NCBI GenBank assembly: GCA_946886065.1
Contig: CAMPHU010000156.1
Coordinates: 1-10,972 of the forward strand
DNA length: 10,972 nucleotides
Reading direction: 5' to 3'
Source of the DNA: an uncultured Massilia sp.
GTDB taxonomy: Bacteria > Pseudomonadota > Gammaproteobacteria > Burkholderiales > Burkholderiaceae
Within the stretch, counting starts at the first letter, position 1. Each line of letters begins with the position of its first letter. This document shows, in pieces, positions 1 through 7,109 of the stretch. Both the position numbers and the translations under genes were made by a program. The notes under the pieces were generated by a model. That model worked only from the letters and a program-made list of their open reading frames with translations, did no database searches and was not told where the DNA came from.

Positions 1-779
1 GGCCACTCCTGCCCATGCTCCGCCTGGTGGCGTTCCATGCGCTCCAGCACCTCGGGCGCCAGGTAGCGCGCATACACGTCGCGCCGCAGCGCGCCGATGG
101 ACGCCATCACATAGCCCATCAGTTCGGGCGAGACGCCGAACTGCTCCTGCATGGCCTGCTGCTCGCGCGCGGCCATCAGGTTGATGCGGCTGACGAAGGA
201 ATCGTTGTGCGCGGCGTCGCGCTGAAAGGCGTCCAGCCAGCGCTGGGCGAAGGACTTGGCGGCGTCTGATGCGGGCGTGACCCGCGAGCGCATCAGCCCC
301 GTGCCTTGCTCGACCAATTGCTGCCAGTCGCGGCGCGCCTCGGGATTGCTGAAGATGGGCAGCTGTTCCAGTTCGTCCTTGGTGAAGTAATGTTCGTACA
401 CGGTCATGGTCTCCAACGTGGTAAGCCAGTCGGACAGCTCCGGCCTGGCGCCGCGCACCAGTTCACCGCGCAGGCGCAGCAGCTGCGTGCGCATCCGCGT
501 TGCATCGGCGATCTGGCGGTCGACGGCGGCGAGCTGGCGCTCGACCACCGCCAGCGGCGAGGCATCCGGGCTGTCAAGGTAGAGGCCGACGTCGGCCAGG
601 CTCATGCCGAGAACGCGCAGGGCCTGGATCTGGTGCAGGCGTGCCACGTCGTCGCGGTCGTAGAGCCGGTAGCCGGCATCGGAACGCGCGGAAGGGCGGA
701 GCAGCCCGATGCTGTCGTAATGGTGCAGCGTGCGGACCGTGAGGTGCGCGAGCGCGGCGAGTTCTCCAACTTTCAGCAT
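1..779 (-). CDS. MerR-family transcriptional regulator with TipAS-like C-terminal domain (C-terminus cut off by window edge)
   Basis: DNA-binding regulator, read from ATG at 779 and still open at base 3, giving at least 259 residues. Residues 1-40 form a MerR winged helix-turn-helix: the start MLKVGELAAL, then VRTLHHYDSIGLLRP and the wing GYRLYDRDDVARL. A dimerisation helix follows, and from about residue 120 a TipAS-like helical region begins (MTVYEHYFTKDELEQLP), a fold known to bind hydrophobic or peptide antibiotics in TipA. The order HTH then TipAS is normal for multidrug or stress-type MerR activators. AGGAG lies 7 nt before the start. The promoter upstream has a perfect dyad in an over-long spacer, so autoregulation is likely. 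The ligand and any regulated transporter lie outside the window or are unknown. The next gene on the same strand, the amidase, ends 93 bp upstream and is probably not in the same transcript. Confidence 0.9.
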   Translation of the reverse strand, partial: MLKVGELAALAHLTVRTLHHYDSIGLLRPSARSDAGYRLYDRDDVARLHQIQALRVLGMSLADVGLYLDSPDASPLAVVERQLAAVDRQIADATRMRTQLLRLRGELVRGARPELSDWLTTLETMTVYEHYFTKDELEQLPIFSNPEARRDWQQLVEQGTGLMRSRVTPASDAAKSFAQRWLDAFQRDAAHNDSFVSRINLMAAREQQAMQEQFGVSPELMGYVMASIGALRRDVYARYLAPEVLERMERHQAEHGQEW

Positions 780-808
780 GGGGCGGCTCCTTTCTTCAGC
801 GTGGCGCC

Positions 809-839
809 AGTGTCGGCCCTCACGCTACGTGAGGGTCAA
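809..839 (-). promoter_or_regulatory. MerR-type promoter with dyad operator in a 19-bp spacer
   Basis: On the minus strand a -35 TTGACC (839-834) is followed after 19 bp by a weak -10 GACACT (814-809). The spacer region contains a perfect inverted repeat, 817-835, with 8-bp arms CCCTCACG and CGTGAGGG around a 3-bp centre. A long spacer filled by a dyad is the hallmark of MerR-activated promoters, where the bound activator twists DNA to realign the two hexamers. It drives the MerR gene that starts 30 bp downstream, so it is read as autoregulatory. The dyad and -35 are visible; the -10 is the weakest part of the call. Confidence 0.65.
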
Positions 840-872
840 TAGGGCGGAGACGCGAAATGATACCGCGCGGGC

Positions 873-1874
873 TTACCAGGCCATCTTGTTCCAGGTGTTG
901 TCGCCGACGATGCCGTCCGCGCTCAGCCCCTTCGAGGTCTGGAAGTTCTTCACCGCCGTGGCCGTGGCCGGACCGAAGGCGCCGTCGACCGCGATCCCGG
1001 CGCCGCTTTCGTTCAGCTGGCTCTGCACCGCGCGCACCTTGGCGCCCGAGTCGCCCTGCTGGGTGAGGACGACCAGCGCCGGCCAGGTGGCGTTGCCGAC
1101 GATGCCGTCCGCGCCCAGGCCGTGCGAGGACTGGAAGTTCTTCACCGCGGTCTGGGTCGCGCTGTCGAAGCTCGCGTTCACGGTAAGCGAATAGCCCCAT
1201 TGCTGCAGCAGGTACTGGATGGTGCGCACGCGCTCGCCCGTGTTGCCGTACTGGACCAGCGGCCAGGACAGCGTGCCGCCGCCGCCACTGCCGCCCGCGA
1301 CCAGCGACTTGTAGCGCGGCCAGTCCCAGCCCGAACCCGGGTCGGTGTGGCTCTGGCTGGCGTAGTTGACGTGGCCCTTGACGTTGTACAGCGAGTCCGA
1401 GGGCACCGCGTTCCAGCCGGCGCTGCCGTCGTAGACCTTCTGCGACAGCGAGCGCGAGGCCAGGATGTCGCGCGTCAGCGCGGACGAGGCGTTGTACATG
1501 GCCGTCGTGTACCAGGCGGATGGGTTGTTGACGTAGCCCTCGTGCTCGATGCCGACGGTGTAGCCGTTCGAGTTCCCCACGTGCCAGGCCTTGTCGGCCT
1601 CGCGCACCATCTGGGTCACCTGGCCGTCCGAGGAGCGGATCACGTAGTGGGCGCTGACGCCGGCGCTGCAGTTCTGGAACCAGGAGATCGAGCCGGCGTA
1701 AGAGCCCTGGGTGGTGTGCACGGTGACGTGGCTGACGGCGGCGGTGCGGGCCGAATAATTGCAGCTGGCGGCCGGGTTCCAGATCGCGGGCGGGTAGTCG
1801 GTCGAGGCCAGCGCCGGTTGGAGGGACGCAGCAAAGCAGAGGCTTGCGAGCAAGCCGCGAAACATGGTCTTCAT
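873..1874 (-). CDS. Exported N-acetylmuramoyl-L-alanine amidase (Amidase_2) with two peptidoglycan-binding domains
   Basis: Predicted zinc amidase of 333 residues that cuts the bond between N-acetylmuramic acid and L-Ala in peptidoglycan. Residues 1-23 are a signal peptide ending ALA|ST, so it acts in the periplasm or outside. The Amidase_2 fold spans about 45-190: H53 (in VTVHTTQGS), H168 (KGHVNY) and D178 (HTDPG) match the three AmpD-type zinc ligands, including the 10-residue H-D spacing; E110 in GIEHEG is the likely acid/base residue. The mature protein has only two cysteines, C38 and C69, a possible disulfide. A Gly/Ser linker (193-201) leads to two PG_binding_1 repeats, about 208-268 and 272-333, each ending in the motif ADGIVG-TW. 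GGAG lies 8 nt before the ATG. It follows the transglycosylase-like gene by 24 bp and is probably co-transcribed. It could equally be a self-wall remodelling enzyme or a secreted bacteriolytic one. Confidence 0.93.
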   Translation of the reverse strand: MKTMFRGLLASLCFAASLQPALASTDYPPAIWNPAASCNYSARTAAVSHVTVHTTQGSYAGSISWFQNCSAGVSAHYVIRSSDGQVTQMVREADKAWHVGNSNGYTVGIEHEGYVNNPSAWYTTAMYNASSALTRDILASRSLSQKVYDGSAGWNAVPSDSLYNVKGHVNYASQSHTDPGSGWDWPRYKSLVAGGSGGGGTLSWPLVQYGNTGERVRTIQYLLQQWGYSLTVNASFDSATQTAVKNFQSSHGLGADGIVGNATWPALVVLTQQGDSGAKVRAVQSQLNESGAGIAVDGAFGPATATAVKNFQTSKGLSADGIVGDNTWNKMAW

Positions 1875-1898
1875 GAGGTTGTCTCCGTAGATGCTGCT

Positions 1899-2624
1899 TT
1901 ATTTTTTATCCGGGGTGTCGGGGAAATCCGGCGCCGAGATCTTCGGATCGGCCACACCGGTTTCGACCGTGATGCGGCGCGCGGACAGCTTCCTGAGCTT
2001 GTCCTTGCCGTAGATGCGCTCCATTTCGATGTGCCGCTGGTTGATCTTGTACTGGTCGCTGCCGCGGCCCTGCCGGATGGCGGTATAGACCTCGTAGGAA
2101 TAGATCTGCGCGATGTCGCGCTGCGGGATGCCGCTGTAGCGGGCCACGGCCTCTTCCCAGTCCTCGAGCGGGAAGGCGCGCGTCTTGCGGTTGCCGTACT
2201 GGGCGAGCAGGGCGGCGGCGGCGCGGATGTTGCTGCGGGTGTCGGAGGCGGCCTGTTCCGGCGTGACGCGGATCAGCGCCGCGCCCTGCGTGAGCGAGTG
2301 GCCGAAATGCGGATCGTCGCGCAGTCCCATGATGCCGTAGCTGATCGGCATGCCGTGGTGCGACTCCACCTCGACCTCGGGCTCGCCGTTCTTCTTCAGC
2401 TTCCCCTTGGGCACGTGCGGATGCCAGCGCGTCTCGGCATAGGCGATCGATTCGAGCAGCTCGACCGGCACGTTGAACTCGCTCGAGGCTTCCTGGAAAT
2501 ACTGCTTGTACTGCTTCGCCGACACGGTCAGCTCGGCGGGTTTGCCGTCAGCGAAAGCCGGCGGTACTGCGGCAAGTCCTGCACAAAGCGCGACGATCAG
2601 CTGCGCCTTTACGGTTAACTTCAT
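1899..2624 (-). CDS. Exported SLT-fold protein, probable lytic transglycosylase
   Basis: A 241-residue protein with a signal peptide (1-25, ending AFA|DG). Residues about 40-170 show the order of motifs of the soluble lytic transglycosylase (lysozyme-like) fold: catalytic-type glutamate E64 in LLESIAYAETRW, a YG-M-L motif in SYGIMGL (95-101), the helix NIRAAAALL (132-140) and ARYSG (161-165), which corresponds to the usual AxYNAG. Such enzymes cleave the MurNAc-GlcNAc bond with formation of a 1,6-anhydro end. About 25 charged residues (71-94) separate the E64 helix from the YG motif, longer than in compact SLT domains. The tail after about 195 is basic and unassigned. AGGAG lies about 7 nt before the ATG. 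It is the first gene of a two-gene unit with the amidase. The fold is well supported; the enzymatic activity is inferred from E64 and the motifs. Confidence 0.8.
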   Translation of the reverse strand: MKLTVKAQLIVALCAGLAAVPPAFADGKPAELTVSAKQYKQYFQEASSEFNVPVELLESIAYAETRWHPHVPKGKLKKNGEPEVEVESHHGMPISYGIMGLRDDPHFGHSLTQGAALIRVTPEQAASDTRSNIRAAAALLAQYGNRKTRAFPLEDWEEAVARYSGIPQRDIAQIYSYEVYTAIRQGRGSDQYKINQRHIEMERIYGKDKLRKLSARRITVETGVADPKISAPDFPDTPDKK

Positions 2625-2680
2625 CGTGGTCTCCTGTGGTTGTATGCCCCGCAGCGGGGTGGTGCCTCATCGGCCCGCCG

Positions 2681-2715
2681 AGTATATGCATGCTTTGCCA
2701 CAAGAAAATGTAAGG
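2681..2715 (-). promoter_or_regulatory. Probable promoter of the transglycosylase-amidase operon
   Basis: On the minus strand a good -10 hexamer TATACT (2686-2681) lies 57 bp before the transglycosylase ATG. There is no good -35: the nearest candidate at 17 bp spacing is ATTTTC (2709-2704), which falls inside one copy of a 16-bp direct repeat. A strong -10 with a poor -35 covered by direct repeats suggests an activator-dependent promoter. This is inference from position only. Confidence 0.4.
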
Positions 2716-2743
2716 CTTTGATCTGCAACAAGAAAATGAAAGG
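2700..2743 (-). repeat. 16-bp direct repeat (2 copies, 28 bp apart) upstream of the hydrolase operon
   Basis: Copies at 2700-2715 and 2728-2743 match at 15 of 16 positions. Read on the minus strand they are CCTTTCATTTTCTTGT and CCTTACATTTTCTTGT, the latter overlapping the -35 position of the proposed promoter. The shared 11-bp core is CATTTTCTTGT. This region is AT-rich compared with its surroundings. A binding site for a dimeric activator such as a response regulator is one reading; the 28-bp period is close to, but not exactly, three helical turns. Confidence 0.6.
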
Positions 2744-2868
2744 AATTCAATCGTGCGCGGCTGGTGCGCGAAACGTGCTTATGAGCCTGGGTTAACGGGG
2801 CAAAAGCTAAAGCTATCGAGTGCACGGGCGTGCAGCCGCTGCCCTGGATTGCATCCGCTACTGTTGCC

Positions 2869-2897
2869 CGTCGTTCCCGCGAAGGCGGGAATCCAAG
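2869..2897 (+). repeat. REP-like element, pair 1, first arm
   Basis: A 29-bp arm containing the core GTTCCCGCGAAGGCGGGAAT, which folds as a 7-bp stem (TTCCCGC/GCGGGAA) with a GAAG loop and ends in CCAAG. The same core recurs at 7030-7055 and, inverted, at 7110-7135. Its inverted partner is at 2947-2986. It has the form of an intergenic repetitive palindrome; no associated transposase is present in the window. Confidence 0.8.
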
Positions 2898-2946
2898 TCC
2901 GTTGAGCAGAAGTGGCGCCAATCAATGGATGTGGGTCGCACCCAAA

Positions 2947-2986
2947 CTTGGGTCCCGGCCGAGGGGGGGCGAGTCCCGGGACGACG
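2947..2986 (-). repeat. REP-like element, pair 1, second (diverged) arm, inverted
   Basis: Read on the minus strand it begins CGTCGTCCCGGGA and ends GGGACCCAAG, matching both ends of the arm at 2869-2897, but the centre is replaced by a G-rich stretch including a run of seven G (2964-2969 region). It still has a 7-bp stem, GTCCCGG (2952-2958) with CCGGGAC (2976-2982). The expected CTTCG-type loop is lost, so this arm is diverged by a small insertion or slippage, or the G-run may be a sequencing problem. Confidence 0.6.
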
Positions 2987-3070
2987 TGCCAAGGCAGGCG
3001 GTATTCGACAGGTGATGGTTGGCCAGCTGCTGCGAAATGAACCCCGGCTCTCCTGTTTTCCAGCTGGCGT

Positions 3071-3076
3071 TACAAT
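3071..3076 (+). promoter_or_regulatory. Weak candidate -10 for argJ
   Basis: TACAAT lies 34 bp before the argJ ATG and is the best -10-like hexamer in the region. No convincing -35 lies 16-18 bp upstream. Only its position and the hexamer itself support it. Confidence 0.35.
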
Positions 3077-3110
3077 AACGGATTCGACAATTTTTCCCAA
3101 CGAGATCGCC

Positions 3111-4349
3111 ATGGCCGTCAATTCCCCCCTGCCAGTCGCAGCCGACCTGAAACCCGTCAACGGCATTGAAATCGGCTACGCCGAAGCCGGCATCAAGAAG
3201 CCCAACCGCAAGGACATCCTGGTGATGAAGCTGGCGGAAGGCGCCACCGTGTCGGGCGTGTTCACCCTGAACCGCTTCTGCGCCGCGCCGGTGCAGGTCA
3301 GCAAGGCCAACCTGGAAGCCGTGAAGCAGGGCGGCGCGCCGATCCGCGCGCTGGTGGTCAACACCGGCAACGCCAACGCCGGCACCGGCGACACCGGCCT
3401 GGCCAACGCCCAGGCCACCTGCGCCGAACTGGCCGGCCTGCTCGGCCTGCAGCCGCAGCAGGTGCTGCCGTTCTCCACCGGCGTGATCCTGGAGCAGCTG
3501 CCGATCGAGAAGCTCAAGGCCGGCCTGCCCGCCGCCGTCGCCAACCTCAAGGCCGACAACTGGTTCAACGCCGCCGAGGCGATCATGACCACCGACACCC
3601 AGCCGAAGGCGGCCTCGCGCACGGTCACGATCGGCGGCCACAGCGTGACCCTGACCGGCATCAGCAAGGGCGCCGGCATGATCAAGCCGAACATGGCGAC
3701 CATGCTCGGCTACGTCGCCTTCGACGCCAAGGTCGCCCAGCCCGTCCTCGACGAACTGGTCAGGCACGCGGCCGACCACTCGTTCAACAGCATCACCATC
3801 GACGGCGACACCTCGACCAACGATTCCTTCATGCTGATCGCCACCGGCGCGGGCGGACTCGAAGTCAATAGCGCCGGCGGCGCCGACTACGAGGCGCTCA
3901 AGGAAGCCGTCACCGAGATCTCGCGCAACCTGGCGCAGCAGATCATCCGCGACGGCGAAGGCGCGACCAAGTTCATGACCATCACGGTGGACGAGGGCCG
4001 CGACGTGGCCGAGTGCCGCAAGATCGCCTACGCGATTGCCCATTCGCCGCTGGTCAAGACCGCCTTCTTCGCGTCCGACCCGAACCTGGGCCGCATCCTG
4101 GCCGCGGTCGGCTATGCCGGCGTGGACGACCTGGACGTGACCAGGCTCGACCTCTACCTGGACGACGTGTGGGTGGCCAAGAGCGGCGGCCGCAATCCGG
4201 ACTACAAGGAAGAAGACGGCCAGCGCGTGATGAAGCAGTCCGAGATCACGGTGCGCGTCAAGCTGGCGCGCGGCATTGCTACCGCCACCGTCTGGACCTG
4301 CGACCTGTCGCACGACTACGTGTCGATCAACGCCGACTACCGCTCCTGA
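3111..4349 (+). CDS. argJ: Bifunctional ornithine acetyltransferase / N-acetylglutamate synthase
   Basis: Cytoplasmic arginine-biosynthesis enzyme of 412 residues, the normal family length. It transfers acetyl from N-acetylornithine to glutamate and, in bifunctional forms, also makes N-acetylglutamate from acetyl-CoA. Visible motifs: [11 protein letters not shown] (83-93), the oxyanion-hole segment STGVI (122-126), and the self-cleavage site [14 protein letters not shown] (186-199), where cleavage before T197 creates the alpha and beta chains and frees the Thr nucleophile. The open frame continues upstream to about 2820, but that part runs through REP sequence; the ATG at 3111 begins the family-typical [10 protein letters not shown] and is chosen although only a weak GAGA lies before it. 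It opens a four-gene plus-strand cluster and is followed after 16 bp by the ATPase gene. Presence of ArgJ implies the cyclic acetyl-recycling form of the pathway. Confidence 0.98.
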   Translation: MAVNSPLPVAADLKPVNGIEIGYAEAGIKKPNRKDILVMKLAEGATVSGVFTLNRFCAAPVQVSKANLEAVKQGGAPIRALVVNTGNANAGTGDTGLANAQATCAELAGLLGLQPQQVLPFSTGVILEQLPIEKLKAGLPAAVANLKADNWFNAAEAIMTTDTQPKAASRTVTIGGHSVTLTGISKGAGMIKPNMATMLGYVAFDAKVAQPVLDELVRHAADHSFNSITIDGDTSTNDSFMLIATGAGGLEVNSAGGADYEALKEAVTEISRNLAQQIIRDGEGATKFMTITVDEGRDVAECRKIAYAIAHSPLVKTAFFASDPNLGRILAAVGYAGVDDLDVTRLDLYLDDVWVAKSGGRNPDYKEEDGQRVMKQSEITVRVKLARGIATATVWTCDLSHDYVSINADYRS

Positions 4350-4365
4350 CGGGTCGAGCTGAGCA

Positions 4366-5247
4366 ATGACACCGCTGGAACAGTTCCTGCACCGCGCGGA
4401 AGCCCTGCTGGCGCGCGTGGAGGCGGTGCTGCCGCCGCCCGTGCCGCGCGAGCCGGACTGGAAGCGCAGCTTCGCCTTCCGCTGGCGCAAGCGCGCCAAC
4501 GGCCAGGGCAAGTACCTGCAGCCGGTGCTGCACGCCTCCACCATCCGGCTCGAAGACCTGCAGCACGTGGACGCGCAGAAGCGCCAGATCGAGCAGAACA
4601 CGCGCCAGTTCGTCACGCGCCGCCCGGCCAACAACGTGCTGCTCACCGGCGCGCGCGGCACCGGCAAGTCCTCGCTCATCAAGGCCTGCCTGAACGGCTT
4701 CGCCGGCCAGGGCCTGCGCCTGATCGAGGTCGACAAGGAAGACCTGGCCGACCTGCCGGACATCGTCGACCTGGTGGCGGGCCGGCCGGAACGCTTCGTG
4801 ATCTTCTGTGACGACCTGTCCTTCGAGGAAGGCGAAGCGGGCTACAAGGCGCTGAAGGTGGCGCTGGACGGCAGCGTCAGCGCGCAGTCGGAGAATGTTC
4901 TGATCTATGCGACCTCGAACCGGCGCCACCTGATGCCGGAGAAAATGTCGGACAACGCGGGCTACCGCCACAGCGATGACGGCGACCTGCATCCGGGCGA
5001 GACGGTGGAAGAGAAGATCTCGCTGTCGGAACGCTTCGGCCTGTGGCTGTCCTTTTATCCGTTCCGCCAGGACGACTACCTGGACATCGTGGACCACTGG
5101 CTGGCGAGCTTCGGCTGCACGCCGGAACAGAGCGCGCAGGCGCGCGCGGAGGCCTTGCAATGGGCCTTGCAGCGCGGCTCGCGCTCGGGCCGCGTGGCCT
5201 GGCAATTTGCGAAGGACTATGCCGGCAAGCTGCCGATAGCGGAATAA
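4366..5247 (+). CDS. AAA+ ATP-binding protein of the DUF815 family
   Basis: A 293-residue P-loop ATPase without a settled role. Walker A is GARGTGKSS (95-103), Walker B lies in RFVIFCDDLSFE (143-154) and sensor 1 is the Asn of YATSNRRHL (N185). The N-terminal 90 residues are helical and family-specific (EDLQHVDAQKRQIEQNTRQF). No signal peptide or membrane segment, so cytoplasmic. The Walker and sensor motifs are intact, so ATP hydrolysis is expected, with remodelling of an unknown partner. It starts 16 bp after argJ and ends 4 bp before the GTG start of mutT. This argJ-ATPase-mutT order is familiar from Burkholderiales, but it does not by itself reveal the substrate. The family call is firm, function unknown. 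Confidence 0.92.
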   Translation: MTPLEQFLHRAEALLARVEAVLPPPVPREPDWKRSFAFRWRKRANGQGKYLQPVLHASTIRLEDLQHVDAQKRQIEQNTRQFVTRRPANNVLLTGARGTGKSSLIKACLNGFAGQGLRLIEVDKEDLADLPDIVDLVAGRPERFVIFCDDLSFEEGEAGYKALKVALDGSVSAQSENVLIYATSNRRHLMPEKMSDNAGYRHSDDGDLHPGETVEEKISLSERFGLWLSFYPFRQDDYLDIVDHWLASFGCTPEQSAQARAEALQWALQRGSRSGRVAWQFAKDYAGKLPIAE

Positions 5248-5251
5248 ATGC

Positions 5252-5683
5252 GTGAAACGAATGAGTGAAGTAAAACCAGCATCGCGGCCGGTGGATGTCG
5301 CGGTCGGCATCCTGATGCGCCCCAACGGCGACGTGCTGCTCGGCCAGCGGCCGGACGGCAAGCCCTATGCGGGCTACTGGGAATTCCCGGGCGGGAAGGT
5401 CGAGCCGGGCGAGGACATCTTCGTGGCGCTGCAGCGCGAATTCGTCGAGGAACTCGGCGTGCAGGTGATCGAAGGCGAGCCCTGGTGCTGCGTCGAGCAC
5501 GTGTACGAGCACGCCCACGTGCGCCTGTATTTCTACATCTGCCGCGCGTGGACGGGCGAGCCGCAAAGCCTCGAAGGCCAGGCCTTCGCCTGGCAGGGCG
5601 CCTACAGCGTCAGCCCGCTGCTGCCGGCCACCATCCCGCTGCTCGAATGGCTCGACCGGGTGCGCTATCCCTCACAATCTTAA
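5252..5683 (+). CDS. mutT: MutT-type NUDIX hydrolase (8-oxo-dGTP diphosphatase)
   Basis: Removes pyrophosphate from oxidised nucleotides such as 8-oxo-dGTP and so protects DNA from A-to-C transversions. The complete NUDIX box G-x5-E-x7-RE-x2-EE-x-G is present at residues 48-70 (GKVEPGE...REFVEELGV), preceded by YWEFPGG. The fold is of normal length (143 aa, or 140 from the alternative start). GTG at 5252 has GGA 8 nt upstream; the ATG at 5261 gives MSEVKPAS but has no ribosome site, so the start is uncertain by three codons. The gene lies 4 bp after the ATPase stop; dadA follows 9 bp after its stop, with the dadA ribosome site overlapping the mutT stop codon. MutT-specific assignment rather than another NUDIX enzyme rests on the sequence and on the conserved neighbourhood with yacG, zapD and coaE. 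Confidence 0.92.
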   Translation: MKRMSEVKPASRPVDVAVGILMRPNGDVLLGQRPDGKPYAGYWEFPGGKVEPGEDIFVALQREFVEELGVQVIEGEPWCCVEHVYEHAHVRLYFYICRAWTGEPQSLEGQAFAWQGAYSVSPLLPATIPLLEWLDRVRYPSQS

Positions 5684-5692
5684 GGACCTGAA

Positions 5693-6994
5693 GTGAAAGT
5701 CATCATCCTCGGCAGTGGCGTCATCGGAACCGCATCGGCGTATTTCCTGGCCAAGGCCGGGCATGATGTCACGGTGGTCGACCGCCAGCCCGGCGCCGGC
5801 ATGGAAACCAGTTTCGGCAACGCCGGCGAAATCTCGCCCGGCTACGCCACGCCCTGGGCCGGTCCGGGCGTACCGCTCAAGGCCGTCAAATGGCTGGCGA
5901 TGCAGCACAGCCCCCTGGTGATCCGCCCGCGCATGGACCCGGCCCAGTGGCGCTGGATCCTGCAAATGCTGGGCAACTGCAACCACCGCAGCTACCAGGT
6001 CAACAAGGGCCGCATGGTGCGCCTGGCCGAGTACAGCCGCGACGTGCTGGTCCAGCTGCGCAAGGACACCGGCATCGCCTACGACGAGCGCAGCAAGGGT
6101 ACCTTGCAGCTGTTCCGCACCCAGAAGCAGTTCGAGGGTTCAAGCACCGACATCGAGGTGCTGCAGCAGTACGGCGTGCCCTACAGGCTGCTGGAGCCAA
6201 GCGGCTGCGAGCAGTACGAGCCGGCCCTGGCGCGCGTGCGCGGCAAGTTCGTGGGCGGCCTGCTGCTGCCGAACGACGAGACCGGGGACTGCTTCAAGTT
6301 CACCCAGGCCCTGGCGGGCATGGCGAAAGCACTGGGCGTGAAGTTCGAGCATGAGGTGAGGATCGAGCGCCTGGTGACGGAAGGCGACCGCGTCACCGGC
6401 GTGATGACCTCGAAGGGCGAACTCACCGCGGACCAGTTCGTGCTGGCGCTGGGCAGCTATTCGCCGCTGATGCTCAAGCAGATCGGCATCCACATTCCGG
6501 TGTATCCGGTGAAGGGCTATTCGATCACGGTGCCGATCACGGACGCCTCGGGCGCGCCGGAATCGACGGTGATGGACGAGAGCTTCAAGGTGGCGATCAC
6601 GCGCCTGGGCGACCGCATCCGCGTCGGCGGCACGGCGGAGCTGAGCGGCTACGACCTGCGCCTGCACCAGGCGCGCCGCGACACGCTGGAGCATTCGGTG
6701 ACCAGCCTGTTCCCGGACGGCGGCGACGTGTCGAAAGCCTCGTTCTGGTGCGGCCTGCGGCCGATGACGCCGGACGGTACGCCGGTGGTGGGGCCGACGC
6801 CTTACCGCAACCTGTTCCTGAATACGGGGCACGGCACCTTGGGCTGGACCATGGCATGCGGGTCGGGGAGGGTGCTGGCCGACCTGCTGTCGGGGCGGCA
6901 GCCGGAGATCGGGCTGGAGGGGCTGTTCATGGACCGGTATGGAAGGCGGAACAAGCCGGTGGTGGTGCCGCAGGGGATACGGGTTGGGGCATGA
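5693..6994 (+). CDS. dadA: D-amino acid dehydrogenase small subunit
   Basis: FAD-dependent enzyme that oxidatively deaminates D-amino acids such as D-alanine to 2-oxo acids, passing electrons to the respiratory chain at the inner membrane. Length is 433 residues, as in known DadA. The N-terminal dinucleotide motif is GSGVIG (7-12), followed by [20 protein letters not shown] (80s) is typical of DadA, and the C-terminal FAD segment reads [13 protein letters not shown] then [14 protein letters not shown]. The start is GTG at 5693 with AGGA 6 nt before it, overlapping the mutT stop, so translation is probably coupled. The usual partner alanine racemase (dadX) and an Lrp-type regulator are not in the window. 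Being the last gene of the argJ cluster is unusual for dadA. It converges on the tautomerase gene, with a REP pair between. Confidence 0.95.
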   Translation: MKVIILGSGVIGTASAYFLAKAGHDVTVVDRQPGAGMETSFGNAGEISPGYATPWAGPGVPLKAVKWLAMQHSPLVIRPRMDPAQWRWILQMLGNCNHRSYQVNKGRMVRLAEYSRDVLVQLRKDTGIAYDERSKGTLQLFRTQKQFEGSSTDIEVLQQYGVPYRLLEPSGCEQYEPALARVRGKFVGGLLLPNDETGDCFKFTQALAGMAKALGVKFEHEVRIERLVTEGDRVTGVMTSKGELTADQFVLALGSYSPLMLKQIGIHIPVYPVKGYSITVPITDASGAPESTVMDESFKVAITRLGDRIRVGGTAELSGYDLRLHQARRDTLEHSVTSLFPDGGDVSKASFWCGLRPMTPDGTPVVGPTPYRNLFLNTGHGTLGWTMACGSGRVLADLLSGRQPEIGLEGLFMDRYGRRNKPVVVPQGIRVGA

Positions 6995-7022
6995 CGCCTG
7001 CGCCAGCAACCGCCACTAGCGC

Positions 7023-7053
7023 AAAAAAACCGTCATTCCCGCGAAGGCGGGAA
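7023..7053 (-). terminator. Possible intrinsic terminator formed by a REP arm (minus strand)
   Basis: Read on the minus strand, the stem TTCCCGC/GCGGGAA with a 4-nt loop (7053-7036) is followed after 6 nt by seven T (7029-7023). It lies about 110 bp past the tautomerase stop and could end the minus-strand transcript. The 6-nt gap between stem and T run is longer than usual, so efficiency is doubtful. Confidence 0.35.
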
Positions 7054-7055
7054 CC
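7030..7055 (+). repeat. REP-like element, pair 2, first arm
   Basis: A 26-bp arm, CCGTC followed by ATTCCCGCGAAGGCGGGAA and CC, sharing the core hairpin with the element at 2869-2897. It is complementary to the arm at 7110-7135 at 25 of 26 positions, with 54 bp between them. Confidence 0.85.
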
Positions 7056-7109
7056 AATTTCTGAAGGTGGAAACTAGCGTATAACGTCGTCGCGGTTCGT
7101 GCAAACTTA

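Larger units (their letters stand above)
2625..3110. other. 486-bp gene-free divergent region between the hydrolase operon and argJ
   Basis: Open frames cross this stretch on both strands, but none resembles a protein; they read through the repeats and lack convincing ribosome sites. It holds the probable minus-strand promoter of the hydrolase operon with a 16-bp direct repeat (2681-2743), a short perfect palindrome (2821-2834), an inverted REP-like pair (2869-2986) and a weak plus-strand promoter before argJ (about 3071). No RNA gene is recognised. Confidence 0.7.

Noticed and set aside
836..872. Terminator after the amidase gene
   Set aside because: GC-rich but no clear stem with a following T run on the minus strand.
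1122..2618. A 498-codon plus-strand open frame opposite the amidase and transglycosylase genes
   Set aside because: Ala/Arg/Val/Gly-rich low-complexity translation without motifs; a shadow caused by high GC at third positions of the two real genes on the other strand.
2667..2921. A small minus-strand ORF in the argJ upstream region as a possible new gene
   Set aside because: Partly REP-encoded, no ribosome site, and it covers the proposed promoter and direct repeat.
2820..3110. In-frame upstream extension of argJ giving a 509-residue protein
   Set aside because: The extra 97 residues are translated from the REP pair and flanking DNA and are unlike any ArgJ N-terminus; the 3111 start gives the normal length.
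2922..4763. A 613-codon minus-strand open frame opposite argJ and the ATPase gene
   Set aside because: It lies antisense to two strongly supported genes, has no recognisable domain, and starts and ends within unrelated features.
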